A stretch of DNA of 20,537 nucleotides, from contig JBLHKW010000097.1 of assembly GCA_047618565.1 (NCBI GenBank), positions 1 to 20,537 of the forward strand, written 5' to 3'. Within the stretch, counting starts at the first letter, position 1; the number at the start of each line of letters is the position of its first letter. Shown here one piece after another: positions 1-6,574 of this stretch. This stretch comes from JBLHKW01 sp047618565 (lineage in GTDB: Bacteria > Planctomycetota > UBA1135 > GCA-002686595). Position numbers and translations under genes: made by a program. The notes below the pieces were generated by a model that was not told the origin of the DNA, ran no database searches, and was given only the letters and a program-made list of their open reading frames with translations.

Positions 1-834
1 ATGAACAACCACAACGACGTGTTCCTGGAGCAACTGGCGGACAAGGGCGATGGGGTCTGCGACTACATCGACTCCGCGAAAGCGGCCAAGCACGCCATCG
101 TGGACCGTTTCACCGGCGCTTTCGAGACCATCGCCAGCGATGTGAAGGTCCAGGTCGACTTCGATCCGAAGCAGGTGCACCGCTACCGCTTGCTCGGTTA
201 CGAGAACCGGGCCGTGGCCGACAAGGACTTTCGCAACGACGCGGTGGATGCGGGCGAGGTCGGTGCGGGGCACCAGGTGGTGGCCCTCTACGAGCTCGAG
301 CTGACCGAGGACGCATCGAGCGAAGTGCCGCTCGCCACCGTGCGCCTGCGCTTCAAGGCGCCCAAGGCGCCGGGCCAGGACCCGCGCGAGAGCGATGTGA
401 CCGAGATGGAGGCCCACGTGGCGGCCGCCGATGCAAAAGGCAGTTTTGCCGCCGCCAGCCCGGGCTACCGGCGCTCGGTCGTCGTGGCCCAGTTCGCCGA
501 GTTCCTGCGTCGCTCGACCCACGCCCGCGGCGATGCCTTCGAGGCACTGCTGTCCGAGACCGCGCAGCTCGCACGGGAACTGGCGACTCCGGAGTTCGAC
601 GAGTTTCTGGGGCTGGTCAAGAAGGCCTACCAGCTGGGGCCGCCGGCTGACCTGCGCAACGACCTCGAGCTGACCCTCGACGAGTTCCGCCGCTTCCAGA
701 TCCTGCGCAAGGAGCTCGAGTCCTTGAACAGGGATCTCGACGACGAGCTGTTGAAGGAGCTTCAGGAACGCAACGGCCAGCTCGAGCAGCAGCTGCGCGA
801 GCTGATCCAGGGCGAGCTCGACAAAAAGGGTTAG
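1..834 (+). CDS. VWA/DUF3520 domain protein (YfbK-like), C-terminal part
   Basis: The 277 visible residues match the region that follows the von Willebrand A domain in YfbK-type proteins (DUF3520). The characteristic stretch runs VDRFTGAFETIASDVKVQVDF, then RYRLLGYENR, then DAGEVGAGHQVVALYELEL, at about residues 35-100. The tail (about 200-277) is rich in Leu, Glu and Gln and probably a coiled coil. The Met at base 1 sits inside the normal family sequence, where the preceding text would be the end of the VWA domain with its MIDAS site, so the gene almost certainly begins upstream of the window. Such proteins are usually exported or membrane-anchored; their molecular role is poorly defined. 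A 14-bp hairpin follows the stop. Family assignment is strong; function is unknown. Confidence 0.85.
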   Translation: MNNHNDVFLEQLADKGDGVCDYIDSAKAAKHAIVDRFTGAFETIASDVKVQVDFDPKQVHRYRLLGYENRAVADKDFRNDAVDAGEVGAGHQVVALYELELTEDASSEVPLATVRLRFKAPKAPGQDPRESDVTEMEAHVAAADAKGSFAAASPGYRRSVVVAQFAEFLRRSTHARGDAFEALLSETAQLARELATPEFDEFLGLVKKAYQLGPPADLRNDLELTLDEFRRFQILRKELESLNRDLDDELLKELQERNGQLEQQLRELIQGELDKKG

Positions 835-862
835 CGCCACTTCCAGGCGGAGCCCGTTCACA

Positions 863-896
863 GCGCGGCAGTACGGTTTGTCCCGTGCTGCCGCGC
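863..896 (+). terminator. Strong hairpin after the VWA gene, probable terminator
   Basis: A 14-bp stem (863-876 with 883-896, one G-U wobble) encloses a 6-nt loop, 28 nt after the VWA stop codon. Only a short TTCCGTT stretch follows rather than a clean U tract, so it may work as a terminator or as a 3'-end stabiliser. It lies upstream of the ctlX start. Confidence 0.5.
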
Positions 897-953
897 TTCC
901 GTTCGAGCCGCCTGATGCCGCGGATCCGGATGCGAGCCGCGCGGTACCTGGGG

Positions 954-959
954 TATCAT
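954..959 (+). promoter_or_regulatory. TATCAT -10 element for ctlX (leaderless type)
   Basis: TATCAT lies 8 nt before the ATG at 968. There is no Shine-Dalgarno sequence in between and no clear -35. This fits the TANNNT arrangement seen in leaderless promoters. Three other genes in the window show the same arrangement. Confidence 0.4.
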
Positions 960-967
960 CGCTCGCG

Positions 968-1936
968 ATGAACGCTGCGAGCGAGAAGCTGCCCGGGTCC
1001 GCGACCCATCTGATGATGGTGCGCCCGGCGTGCTTCGGCTACGACGAGGAGACGGCTGCCACCAACGCGTTTCAGTTGCGCGCGCAGGGCGGATCGGCCG
1101 AGCGCAGCGCCCAGGTGGCGCGCGACGAATTCGACGGGCTCGTGGATCGCCTGCGGGATGCGGATGTCCCGGTAATCGTGTTCGAGGATACGCCCGAGCC
1201 CGTGAAGCCGGGCGCGGTCTTCCCGAACAACTGGGTCTCCTTCCATGGGGATGGCACGGTCGTGCTCTACCCGATGGCCACACCCGGACGCCGGGCCGAA
1301 GTGCAGCTGCCCTGGATCGAGGGCCTGGGCGGCGAGCATGGCTTTCGGATCGATCAGGTTATCGACTGGCGCCCGCAGGCGGAGCACGGACGTTTCCTGG
1401 AGGGCACCGGAAGCCTGGTACTCGATCGCGCGCGCAAGCAGGCCTACGCCAGTCTCTCTCCGCGCACGGACCTCGTGCTGGCGAGGCAGTTCGCAAACAC
1501 CCTTGGCTACGAGTTGATCTCGTTCCGAGCCGTCGACCCTGGCCGCGCGCCGATCTACCACACCAACGTACTGCTCTCCGTCGGGCCGACCGTCGCGCTG
1601 GCGTGCTTCGAGGCGATCCCGGATCGGTCCGAGCGAGGTCTGTTGCGGGAGCGCCTTGGCGCCGGCGAGCGCATCGTCATCGATCTGACCTGGGATCAGC
1701 TGTGCGGGTTCGCCGGGAATGTCCTCGAGGTGCGCCGCGCGAGCGGCCTGCCCGTGCTGGTCATGTCCAGTCGCGCACGGGAGGTGCTGGCCGGCGCTGG
1801 CCTCGAGGCTCTCGAGGGACGCGTGCAGGTCGTGCACGCTCCGATCCCGTGCATCGAACGGCTGGGTGGCGGCAGCGCACGCTGCATGATCGCGGCGATC
1901 CACCTGCCGCGACGGCCTGGCCGCGGCATGAAGTAA
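968..1936 (+). CDS. ctlX: CtlX-type amidinotransferase/citrulline utilization hydrolase
   Basis: This 322-residue protein belongs to the amidinotransferase/arginine deiminase superfamily, subgroup CtlX (COG4874). Family landmarks in order are MMVRPACFGYDEETAATNAFQ near the N terminus, FPNNWVS (85-91), EGTGSLVLD (145-153), YHTNVLLSVG with His198, and GGGSARCM with the nucleophile Cys306. These supply the Cys-His-acid active site used to attack guanidino or ureido groups through a thiouronium-type intermediate. CtlX has been linked to citrulline use, but the substrate here is not proven. The reading frame is open back to 878, but that would start inside the terminator hairpin; ATG 968 gives the family's usual N terminus and follows a TATCAT box. 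It is convergent with the hydrolase gene that ends at 1982. Confidence 0.85.
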   Translation: MNAASEKLPGSATHLMMVRPACFGYDEETAATNAFQLRAQGGSAERSAQVARDEFDGLVDRLRDADVPVIVFEDTPEPVKPGAVFPNNWVSFHGDGTVVLYPMATPGRRAEVQLPWIEGLGGEHGFRIDQVIDWRPQAEHGRFLEGTGSLVLDRARKQAYASLSPRTDLVLARQFANTLGYELISFRAVDPGRAPIYHTNVLLSVGPTVALACFEAIPDRSERGLLRERLGAGERIVIDLTWDQLCGFAGNVLEVRRASGLPVLVMSSRAREVLAGAGLEALEGRVQVVHAPIPCIERLGGGSARCMIAAIHLPRRPGRGMK

Positions 1937-1961
1937 GCCCCCTACCGGGGTGCGCGGGCTT
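1935..1961. terminator. Possible bidirectional terminator between convergent genes
   Basis: AAGCCC (1935-1940) pairs with GGGCTT (1956-1961), and an inner CCCC/GGGG pairing is also possible. It lies in the 45-bp gap between the convergent ctlX and hydrolase genes. The tail TTCTAT is only weakly U-rich. Confidence 0.4.
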
Positions 1962-1981
1962 CTATCACCACAGTCTTGCCA

Positions 1982-3388
1982 TCAGTGAACCAGGGTCCAC
2001 TGTCGGTATCGGGAGGGATCGAGATCCATGAGTCGCAGGACACCGGTCGCCGCGTCAAACGACCAGTCCGAGTTGCTGACCCCCGAGCGCTTCACGTCAC
2101 TCGGGGCCTGGGTGATGCCCAGGATCTCGATCGAGATCGAGTCCGTGCTGGCGCTCTTGATGATGACCTCGAGGTCACGATCGCCATCGAGGCCGACGTC
2201 CTTCACGTGGAAGCTTATGCCGTCGAGGTTCGTCATCGACTCGAGGAACAGGCGGTTGAGCCCGGAGAGCGCCCTCCAGTCGAAGCGTGTGAACTCGTCC
2301 GCCGCGCGCTGCTGCACGTCGAAGTGATAGAAATTGTTGTCGCGGTCGGCCAGCACCTGAACGCGGGTTCCGACTGCGGGATCGGCCAGGCTCTTCTTCG
2401 AGAGGAACTGGAAGACCGAGCGCTCGCGCAGGGTGGACCATGAGTGTTCACTCAGAGCTTCGCGGCGCAGGGTCGAGTCGACCTTGCGCGTGCCGAGATG
2501 GGCGTGGAACGCTTCGGTCTGCAGCGCGAGGTACGCGAGCGGGTCGCTGTCGACGAACCAGCTCAGTACCGGAGTCTGGAGCAGGTTGCGGGAGAGGTCC
2601 GTTCCCATGTCGACGTCGCCCAGCACGTCGATGTCGAGTGCGGATGATTGTGCGTAGAGGAACGGGAACTGATCCGGTGAGCCGCCGAACATGTCGGGGT
2701 GCTCGAGGATCCCGCGGTTGATCGAGTTGTTGTAGACGTCGCGCATCGACACGGTGCCGGTGTGGTTGACGATGGCGGCAAAGCGCGGAGCGTTCGGGTT
2801 CTGGTGGCGCGCGGCAAAGGTTGCGGCCATCCCGCCGCCCATGGAGAAGCCGACGCCGTAGATGCGATCCGTGTCGATCTCCAGCTGGGCGATGGCCCAC
2901 TCGAGGACGGCCTCGATGTTCTGCTGGGCGTACGGGATCGAGAAACTGTACTTGTGAGCGCCCATCGGGGCGATGCCGTACCAGCCCTTGCGCTGTGCCT
3001 TCTGCAGGTACTTGGTCTCTTCCAGGATCGAGTCCGGGGTGCGCGAGTAGCCGTGGAAGACCATCAGTAGCGGCGCCGGCGTGCCAGTGTTGCGCGGCAT
3101 GGCGAGCAGGAACTGTTCCTTCCAGCCGGTGCCCGTGTCGTTCAGGGTGATCTTGTAGATGTTCGGCTGCACGGCGGTCAACGTGACCGATGCGTCGAAC
3201 GGGTTCGTGAACTGTCCACCGAGCGACGTGTCGAGATCCTCTTCGGGGCCCAGGTCCTCGCCCATCAAACCCTGCAGGCGCGGCTCGTCGGAGCTGGAGA
3301 CTACCTGCGCGGATGCGGGCAGTGCCGCGGCGAGCAGCAGTGTTGTGGTCAGGAAGTTTGAGATCATGGCGGTGTGTTTCGTGCGCAT
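1982..3388 (-). CDS. Secreted alpha/beta hydrolase (PHB depolymerase/LpqC-like esterase), paralog 1
   Basis: This is a 468-residue exported hydrolase. The signal peptide (residues 1-28) runs from MRTK through a hydrophobic core to LPASAQ. Next come a beta-rich N-terminal section (35-100), then the alpha/beta-hydrolase core with LLMVFHGYS (oxyanion-hole region, about 108-115) and the nucleophile elbow GVGFSMGG with Ser182. The likely triad partners are Asp282 (SDPL) and His315 (SEHSW). A C-terminal beta-type domain (about 335-468) resembles no domain I can name. The layout is like secreted polyester/feruloyl-esterase-type hydrolases, but the substrate cannot be told from sequence. It is a clear paralog of the gene at 3711-5186: both start MRT[KR] and share the motifs NHTGTVSMRDVYNN and MFGGSP. 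No good ribosome site is seen; ATG 3367 is an alternative start. Confidence 0.75.
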   Translation of the reverse strand: MRTKHTAMISNFLTTTLLLAAALPASAQVVSSSDEPRLQGLMGEDLGPEEDLDTSLGGQFTNPFDASVTLTAVQPNIYKITLNDTGTGWKEQFLLAMPRNTGTPAPLLMVFHGYSRTPDSILEETKYLQKAQRKGWYGIAPMGAHKYSFSIPYAQQNIEAVLEWAIAQLEIDTDRIYGVGFSMGGGMAATFAARHQNPNAPRFAAIVNHTGTVSMRDVYNNSINRGILEHPDMFGGSPDQFPFLYAQSSALDIDVLGDVDMGTDLSRNLLQTPVLSWFVDSDPLAYLALQTEAFHAHLGTRKVDSTLRREALSEHSWSTLRERSVFQFLSKKSLADPAVGTRVQVLADRDNNFYHFDVQQRAADEFTRFDWRALSGLNRLFLESMTNLDGISFHVKDVGLDGDRDLEVIIKSASTDSISIEILGITQAPSDVKRSGVSNSDWSFDAATGVLRLMDLDPSRYRQWTLVH

Positions 3389-3477
3389 TAGCGTAGGCCA
3401 GTCCGCGCTCCTTCAGAACGGGTCCGACACTAGAAACCTATCCCGCCAGGCGAATAGAGGCCGATGTCGGCACTTAT

Positions 3478-3513
3478 TAAAAGAGGAGAGCGCGGACCCC
3501 TCCGCGCTCTCTT
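3478..3513 (-). terminator. Rho-independent terminator of hydrolase 2
   Basis: A perfect 11-bp stem (3486-3496 with 3501-3511) closes a 4-nt loop. On the minus strand it is followed by CTTTTAATAA. This should stop transcription from the hydrolase at 3711-5186 before it reaches the next paralog, implying separate transcription of the two. Confidence 0.65.
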
Positions 3514-3637
3514 CAGCCCTGGAAATTTTTTCCGGGCGTTGCGAGCCCTCCCCGTGTCAACCGTGTCTTCGCTGAAGGCCAACCCCTACGGAAAGCCATC
3601 CTCGATAAGTTGTCACGAACGGGAGGAGTCTCGCTTG

Positions 3638-3700
3638 CGGTCCTTCGGGCGGGAGCGTCCTGGTTGATACGCCGTGGATTCCCTGCCGCCCGAAGGCCCG
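3638..3700 (-). repeat. Long inverted repeat just after hydrolase 2
   Basis: Bases 3638-3652 pair with 3686-3700 over 15 positions with one mismatch, leaving a 33-nt loop. The structure begins 10 nt after the minus-strand stop codon at 3711. No U tract follows, so it looks more like an mRNA 3'-end structure or protein-binding site than a standard terminator. Confidence 0.55.
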
Positions 3701-3710
3701 TGTTCTGCTG

Positions 3711-5186
3711 TTACGGTTCGATCGTCCAGATACGGTAGGTGGACGGGTCGTTCTCGGTGATCTGGATACATGCGTGGGCCGCGTCCCAGGACCAGTCGAC
3801 ACTCGCGACCGAGTCACGGGTCACGTTGGTGGGAGGCGTCGAGAAGCCGTTCAGCTCCACGATCACCGGGCCGGCGTCCATGGCCTGCAGCACGATCTCG
3901 ACCGGCTCGCCCGGCTGAAGCCCGGCCTCTTCGGCGTTGAACATGATCTGGCTCAGGTTGGTGACCTTCTCGAGGTAGATGCGGTTCAGTCCGGTGAGGA
4001 CCTTCCACTCGAAGGACGAGAACGTCTCGGCCTGCGCCTGGTTGACGTCGAAGTGATAGAAGCGACCGTCGGCGTGGACCAGCGTCTTGAGCTTGACGCC
4101 CATCGGCGGATCTTGACGCAGCATGGGCGACAGGAAGTCCAGGACCTCGCGCTCGTCGAGGCTCTCCCAGGTGTGGACGCTACCGGTGCCGATGCTGATG
4201 GAGCTCGCGCCACCGCGCTGCTGGACCTGGTCGTGCAACAGGCTGGCCTGGTTGACGAGGTGCGGAAGCGGGTCGCCGGCGACGGCCCACTGGAAGATGG
4301 GCGTGTGCTTCAGGTTGCGGGCCAGGTCGGTTTCCTGGTTGGTCAGATCCTCGAACATGTCGTAGTCGATGGTCGAGGCCTTGGCGTAGGCGAAGGGGAA
4401 CGCCTCGGGCGATCCACCGAACATCTGCGGGTCCTCGAGCAGCGTCGTGTTGGTGACGTTGTTGTAGACGTCGCGCATGGACACGGTGCCGGTGTGGTTC
4501 ACGATGGCCGCGAAGCGGGGCTTGCGCGGGTCCTGGTGACGGGCAGCGTAGGCCGCGGCCACACCGCCGCCCATCGAGAAGCCGACGCCGTACACGCGCT
4601 CGGAATCGATGTTGTTGTGGGTGAAGACCCACTCGATGGCGGCTTCGATGTTGTCCATCGCGTAGTCGACGCCGTGGTTGTACTTGTGGGCGCCCATCGG
4701 AGCCATCGCGTACCAGCCGCGACCCTGTGCCTTCTGCAGGTAGCGCGTCTGGTACAGGATCGAGTTGGGCGTGCTCGAGTAGCCGTGGAAGGCCACCAGC
4801 AGCGGGGCCGGCTCGCCGGACTGGCGCGGCACGGCGAGCAGGAACTTCTCGTCCCAGCCCGTGCCGGTGTTGGTCAAGACGAACTCGTAGATGCCTCCGC
4901 CGATCGGCGTGAACTGGCTCAACGAGAACGGGTTGGTGAAGTTTCCACCGACGGCCTCGTCGAAGTCCTCGCTGGAGCCAAGCGTTTCTCCAAGCAAGCC
5001 CACGATGGGTGCGCTGGTCGCGGGGTCGTTGCGGCGGGGTGCATCGACGGTGGTGGCGGTACTGGTAGCAGCCGAGGCGCTTGTGGCGGCGCTGACGGGA
5101 GCCGAAAGGGCGGCGCTAGCAAGTAGGAGTGAAGCAATCATGATTGTGGCCTCTGGGGATCGTCGAGTCGTCCTTCGCGTTCGCAT
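3711..5186 (-). CDS. Secreted alpha/beta hydrolase, paralog 2
   Basis: This 491-residue exported hydrolase is a close paralog of the gene at 1982-3388. It has a basic N terminus (MRTRRTTRRS), a hydrophobic segment and AXA-type cleavage region near residues 30-34, then an Ala/Ser/Thr-rich linker (35-58). The catalytic core shows VAFHGYS (131-137), the GVGFSMGGG elbow with Ser204, Asp305 in GDPL and His338 in SVHTW. The C-terminal extension of about 130 residues is shared with the paralog. The MRT start is shared with paralog 1, which favours 5186, although ATG 5141 has a weak GAGG site and also gives a signal-like sequence. It is followed by inverted repeats and a terminator. It is probably an extracytoplasmic esterase or depolymerase; the substrate is unknown. 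Confidence 0.75.
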   Translation of the reverse strand: MRTRRTTRRSPEATIMIASLLLASAALSAPVSAATSASAATSTATTVDAPRRNDPATSAPIVGLLGETLGSSEDFDEAVGGNFTNPFSLSQFTPIGGGIYEFVLTNTGTGWDEKFLLAVPRQSGEPAPLLVAFHGYSSTPNSILYQTRYLQKAQGRGWYAMAPMGAHKYNHGVDYAMDNIEAAIEWVFTHNNIDSERVYGVGFSMGGGVAAAYAARHQDPRKPRFAAIVNHTGTVSMRDVYNNVTNTTLLEDPQMFGGSPEAFPFAYAKASTIDYDMFEDLTNQETDLARNLKHTPIFQWAVAGDPLPHLVNQASLLHDQVQQRGGASSISIGTGSVHTWESLDEREVLDFLSPMLRQDPPMGVKLKTLVHADGRFYHFDVNQAQAETFSSFEWKVLTGLNRIYLEKVTNLSQIMFNAEEAGLQPGEPVEIVLQAMDAGPVIVELNGFSTPPTNVTRDSVASVDWSWDAAHACIQITENDPSTYRIWTIEP

Positions 5187-5430
5187 GGAACGGCAACGAC
5201 TGCGGCGTGATCCCGGCGGTTGTCCGTAGACAGGTAGGGGTTGAAAATGCAGGCAAACTCGTTCGGGTCATTCGCAGAGTTCGAACAGTGGGGTTCGCGA
5301 TGGCGCTCCGGCGGGCGCTCGATGTGAGCGTTCGCATGGACCGGATCGTGACCGTCCGTACTCGTGGACTTGTCTCGAAGGCGGGCCCCGCTCTCAGCGG
5401 TTAGCTAGAGAGCGGGCTCGTATTTGCTTT
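5187..5430. other. Non-coding gap between hydrolase 2 and the recombinase
   Basis: No gene is supported. A 13-bp direct repeat (GCGTTCGCATGGA) occurs at 5177-5189, covering the hydrolase 2 start, and again at 5328-5340. A hairpin sits at 5387-5416. The promoter of hydrolase 2 should lie here, but no clear consensus is visible. Confidence 0.5.
5387..5416. terminator. Hairpin after the recombinase gene
   Basis: CCCGCTCTC (5387-5395) pairs with GAGAGCGGG (5408-5416) around a 12-nt loop, 15 nt beyond the recombinase stop. No U tract follows on the minus strand. On the plus strand CTCGTATTTGCTTTT follows. It is a possible terminator, strand uncertain. Confidence 0.4.
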
Positions 5431-6117
5431 TCAGGAAGCCTTGGAGAGAGCTTCTACGAGCTTCTCCGGGCTGATGCCGCGCTTGGCGAGCAGGTTGATC
5501 AGCAGCATCGCTTCGTCGTCGATGTCCTGATCGAAGCCCCAGCTCTGGCGGCTCATCGCGATGCGGCGGATGCTCGGGCCGGTGAGCCGGCTGATGTAGC
5601 GTTCCGTCGTCTCGATGTTCTCGTGGCCGAGTGCGGCCTGGATCTCATCCGTGGGGATGCCTTCCTTGGCGAGTTCGATCGCGAAGGCGTGGCGCAGAAC
5701 GCGCGGGTGCACGTGCTTCTCGATCCCGGCCTTCTCGCCGAGACGCTTGAGCGCGGCCTGCACGTAGCGCGGCGACAGCTGGCCGCCATTGAGCGTGCAG
5801 AAGAGGGGTGCGTTGAGCGGATCGAAGCCGCGCGGCTTGGCGAGCTGAGCTCGCGCCACCTTCCAGCGCCGGATGAGCTCGATCGCGCCCTCGTCGAGGC
5901 CGAACGGGCGGAGTTTCTGACCGGCCCCGCGGTGGGCCTCGCCCTCGCCGGTCTCCATGTCGAGATCGCGGGGGGTCAGGTTGAGCGCTTCAGAGAGCCG
6001 TAGCCCAGCTCGGTAGAGCGTGGCGATCAGGGCGCGGTTGCGGATGCCCGTGGGGGCACGGCGCGAACAGGCCGAGATAAGGGCTTGGACCTCAGTGCGT
6101 GATAGTGAATGCAGCAT
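5431..6117 (-). CDS. Minimal tyrosine recombinase (catalytic domain only)
   Basis: This 228-residue protein has the tyrosine-recombinase catalytic fold from its start: LSRTEVQALISAC, then Arg40 in AGLRLSEAL, Lys68 in the beta-hairpin, Arg142 in VLRHAFAIELA, His165 in ALGHENIETTERY and nucleophile Tyr174. The position normally held by His in HxxR is Arg139 (HPRVLRH). The N-terminal SAM-like core-binding domain of XerC/D and phage integrases is absent, and I find no piece of it in any upstream frame. After Tyr174 there is a 54-residue tail with an acidic stretch and a helical end. It should cut and rejoin DNA via a 3'-phosphotyrosine, if active. Upstream lies a phased GTAC repeat array. It could be a domesticated integrase remnant or a compact recombinase with its own sites. 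No convincing ribosome site is visible. Confidence 0.8.
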   Translation of the reverse strand: MLHSLSRTEVQALISACSRRAPTGIRNRALIATLYRAGLRLSEALNLTPRDLDMETGEGEAHRGAGQKLRPFGLDEGAIELIRRWKVARAQLAKPRGFDPLNAPLFCTLNGGQLSPRYVQAALKRLGEKAGIEKHVHPRVLRHAFAIELAKEGIPTDEIQAALGHENIETTERYISRLTGPSIRRIAMSRQSWGFDQDIDDEAMLLINLLAKRGISPEKLVEALSKAS

Positions 6118-6181
6118 GGCAGGGACTTTCTTTAGTTAAGGGAAAACCTGTAGTGGTCAGGACTCGTTGGTGAGCGAGATT

Positions 6182-6357
6182 CCGTACCGAACAGTTAGAA
6201 GCGCGTACTCCGAAACAGTGGAATGCGTACTCTTTTGAACAGAGCTGTACTCCACGTAGGTGAGTTCCGTACTCGGTGCTTCGCATGGCGTATCATCCAT
6301 AAGCAAAACTGTATCAAAACGCGCCATTACCACAAGGGTCCGTCAAAAAGCGTATCC
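6182..6357. repeat. Helically phased GTAC/GTAT octamer array, period about 21 bp
   Basis: Eight related octamers begin at 6182 (CCGTACCG), 6203 (GCGTACTC), 6225 (GCGTACTC), 6245 (CTGTACTC), 6267 (CCGTACTC), 6288 (GCGTATCA), 6309 (CTGTATCA) and 6350 (GCGTATCC). The steps are 21, 22, 20, 22, 21, 21 and 41 bp, so one slot near 6330 is empty. The sequences between the octamers are not conserved. This is the pattern of a protein binding the same face of DNA every two helical turns, as in iterons, multi-operator regions or recombinase accessory sites. It lies 65-240 bp upstream of the recombinase start. Confidence 0.75.
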
Positions 6358-6561
6358 ATTGACCGGTCTAAGTCTGGGTGGGGCACTCTTTTAGGTTCCC
6401 GTAAATTCCCATTTTTGGCTCGGAGACGTACCGGAAGCGGGTCGACGTGGGTGCTCCCGAGGGTCCTGGGGGGTCCCCGGCCGGCCCGGCCGCCGAGGAT
6501 CTGGCGCGCGACACCACGTCCGTGCGGCAACAAGGGGAGCGCGTCTCGGCGCGCGGCGACG

Positions 6562-6567
6562 TAACAT
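6562..6567 (+). promoter_or_regulatory. TAACAT -10 element for the selenoprotein gene (leaderless type)
   Basis: TAACAT lies exactly 7 nt before ATG 6575, and there is no Shine-Dalgarno sequence. No clear -35 hexamer is visible. Confidence 0.4.
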
Positions 6568-6574
6568 CGCCCCC

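Larger units (their letters stand above)
3389..3710. other. 322-bp spacer between the tandem hydrolase genes
   Basis: No coding sequence is supported here. The spacer holds two strong inverted repeats, at 3486-3511 and 3638-3700, and a short palindrome at 3460-3471 (GCCGATGTCGGC) in the likely upstream region of the first hydrolase. An AAGGAG sequence on the minus strand (CTCCTT at 3409-3414) is too far from ATG 3388 to serve it. Confidence 0.6.
6118..6574. other. AT-richer 457-bp intergenic region upstream of the recombinase
   Basis: There is no supported gene. By hand count, sampled 60-base lines between 6121 and 6360 are about 43-48% G+C, far below the flanks. It holds the phased octamer array (6182-6357), a GACCGGTC palindrome (6361-6368) and, near 6470-6500, GC-rich sequence able to form hairpins. 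The region separates the divergent recombinase and selenoprotein genes. Confidence 0.7.

Noticed and set aside
878..967. An upstream start for ctlX at 878.
   Set aside because: It begins inside the hairpin after the VWA gene and adds residues not typical of the family.
956..2031. Long frames on both strands overlapping ctlX.
   Set aside because: Low-complexity Arg/Ala-rich or antisense translations; ctlX carries the full active site.
3774..5126. A 450-residue plus-strand frame opposite hydrolase 2.
   Set aside because: It is the antisense shadow of a clear hydrolase gene, common in GC-rich DNA, and matches no family.
5116..5337. A 73-residue minus-strand frame overlapping the hydrolase 2 start.
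   Set aside because: No family resemblance, no ribosome site, and it overlaps the signal-peptide region in another frame.
6182..6357. The phased array as a CRISPR array.
   Set aside because: Only 8 bp repeat, with spacers of 12-14 bp; CRISPR repeats are far longer. No cas genes are present.
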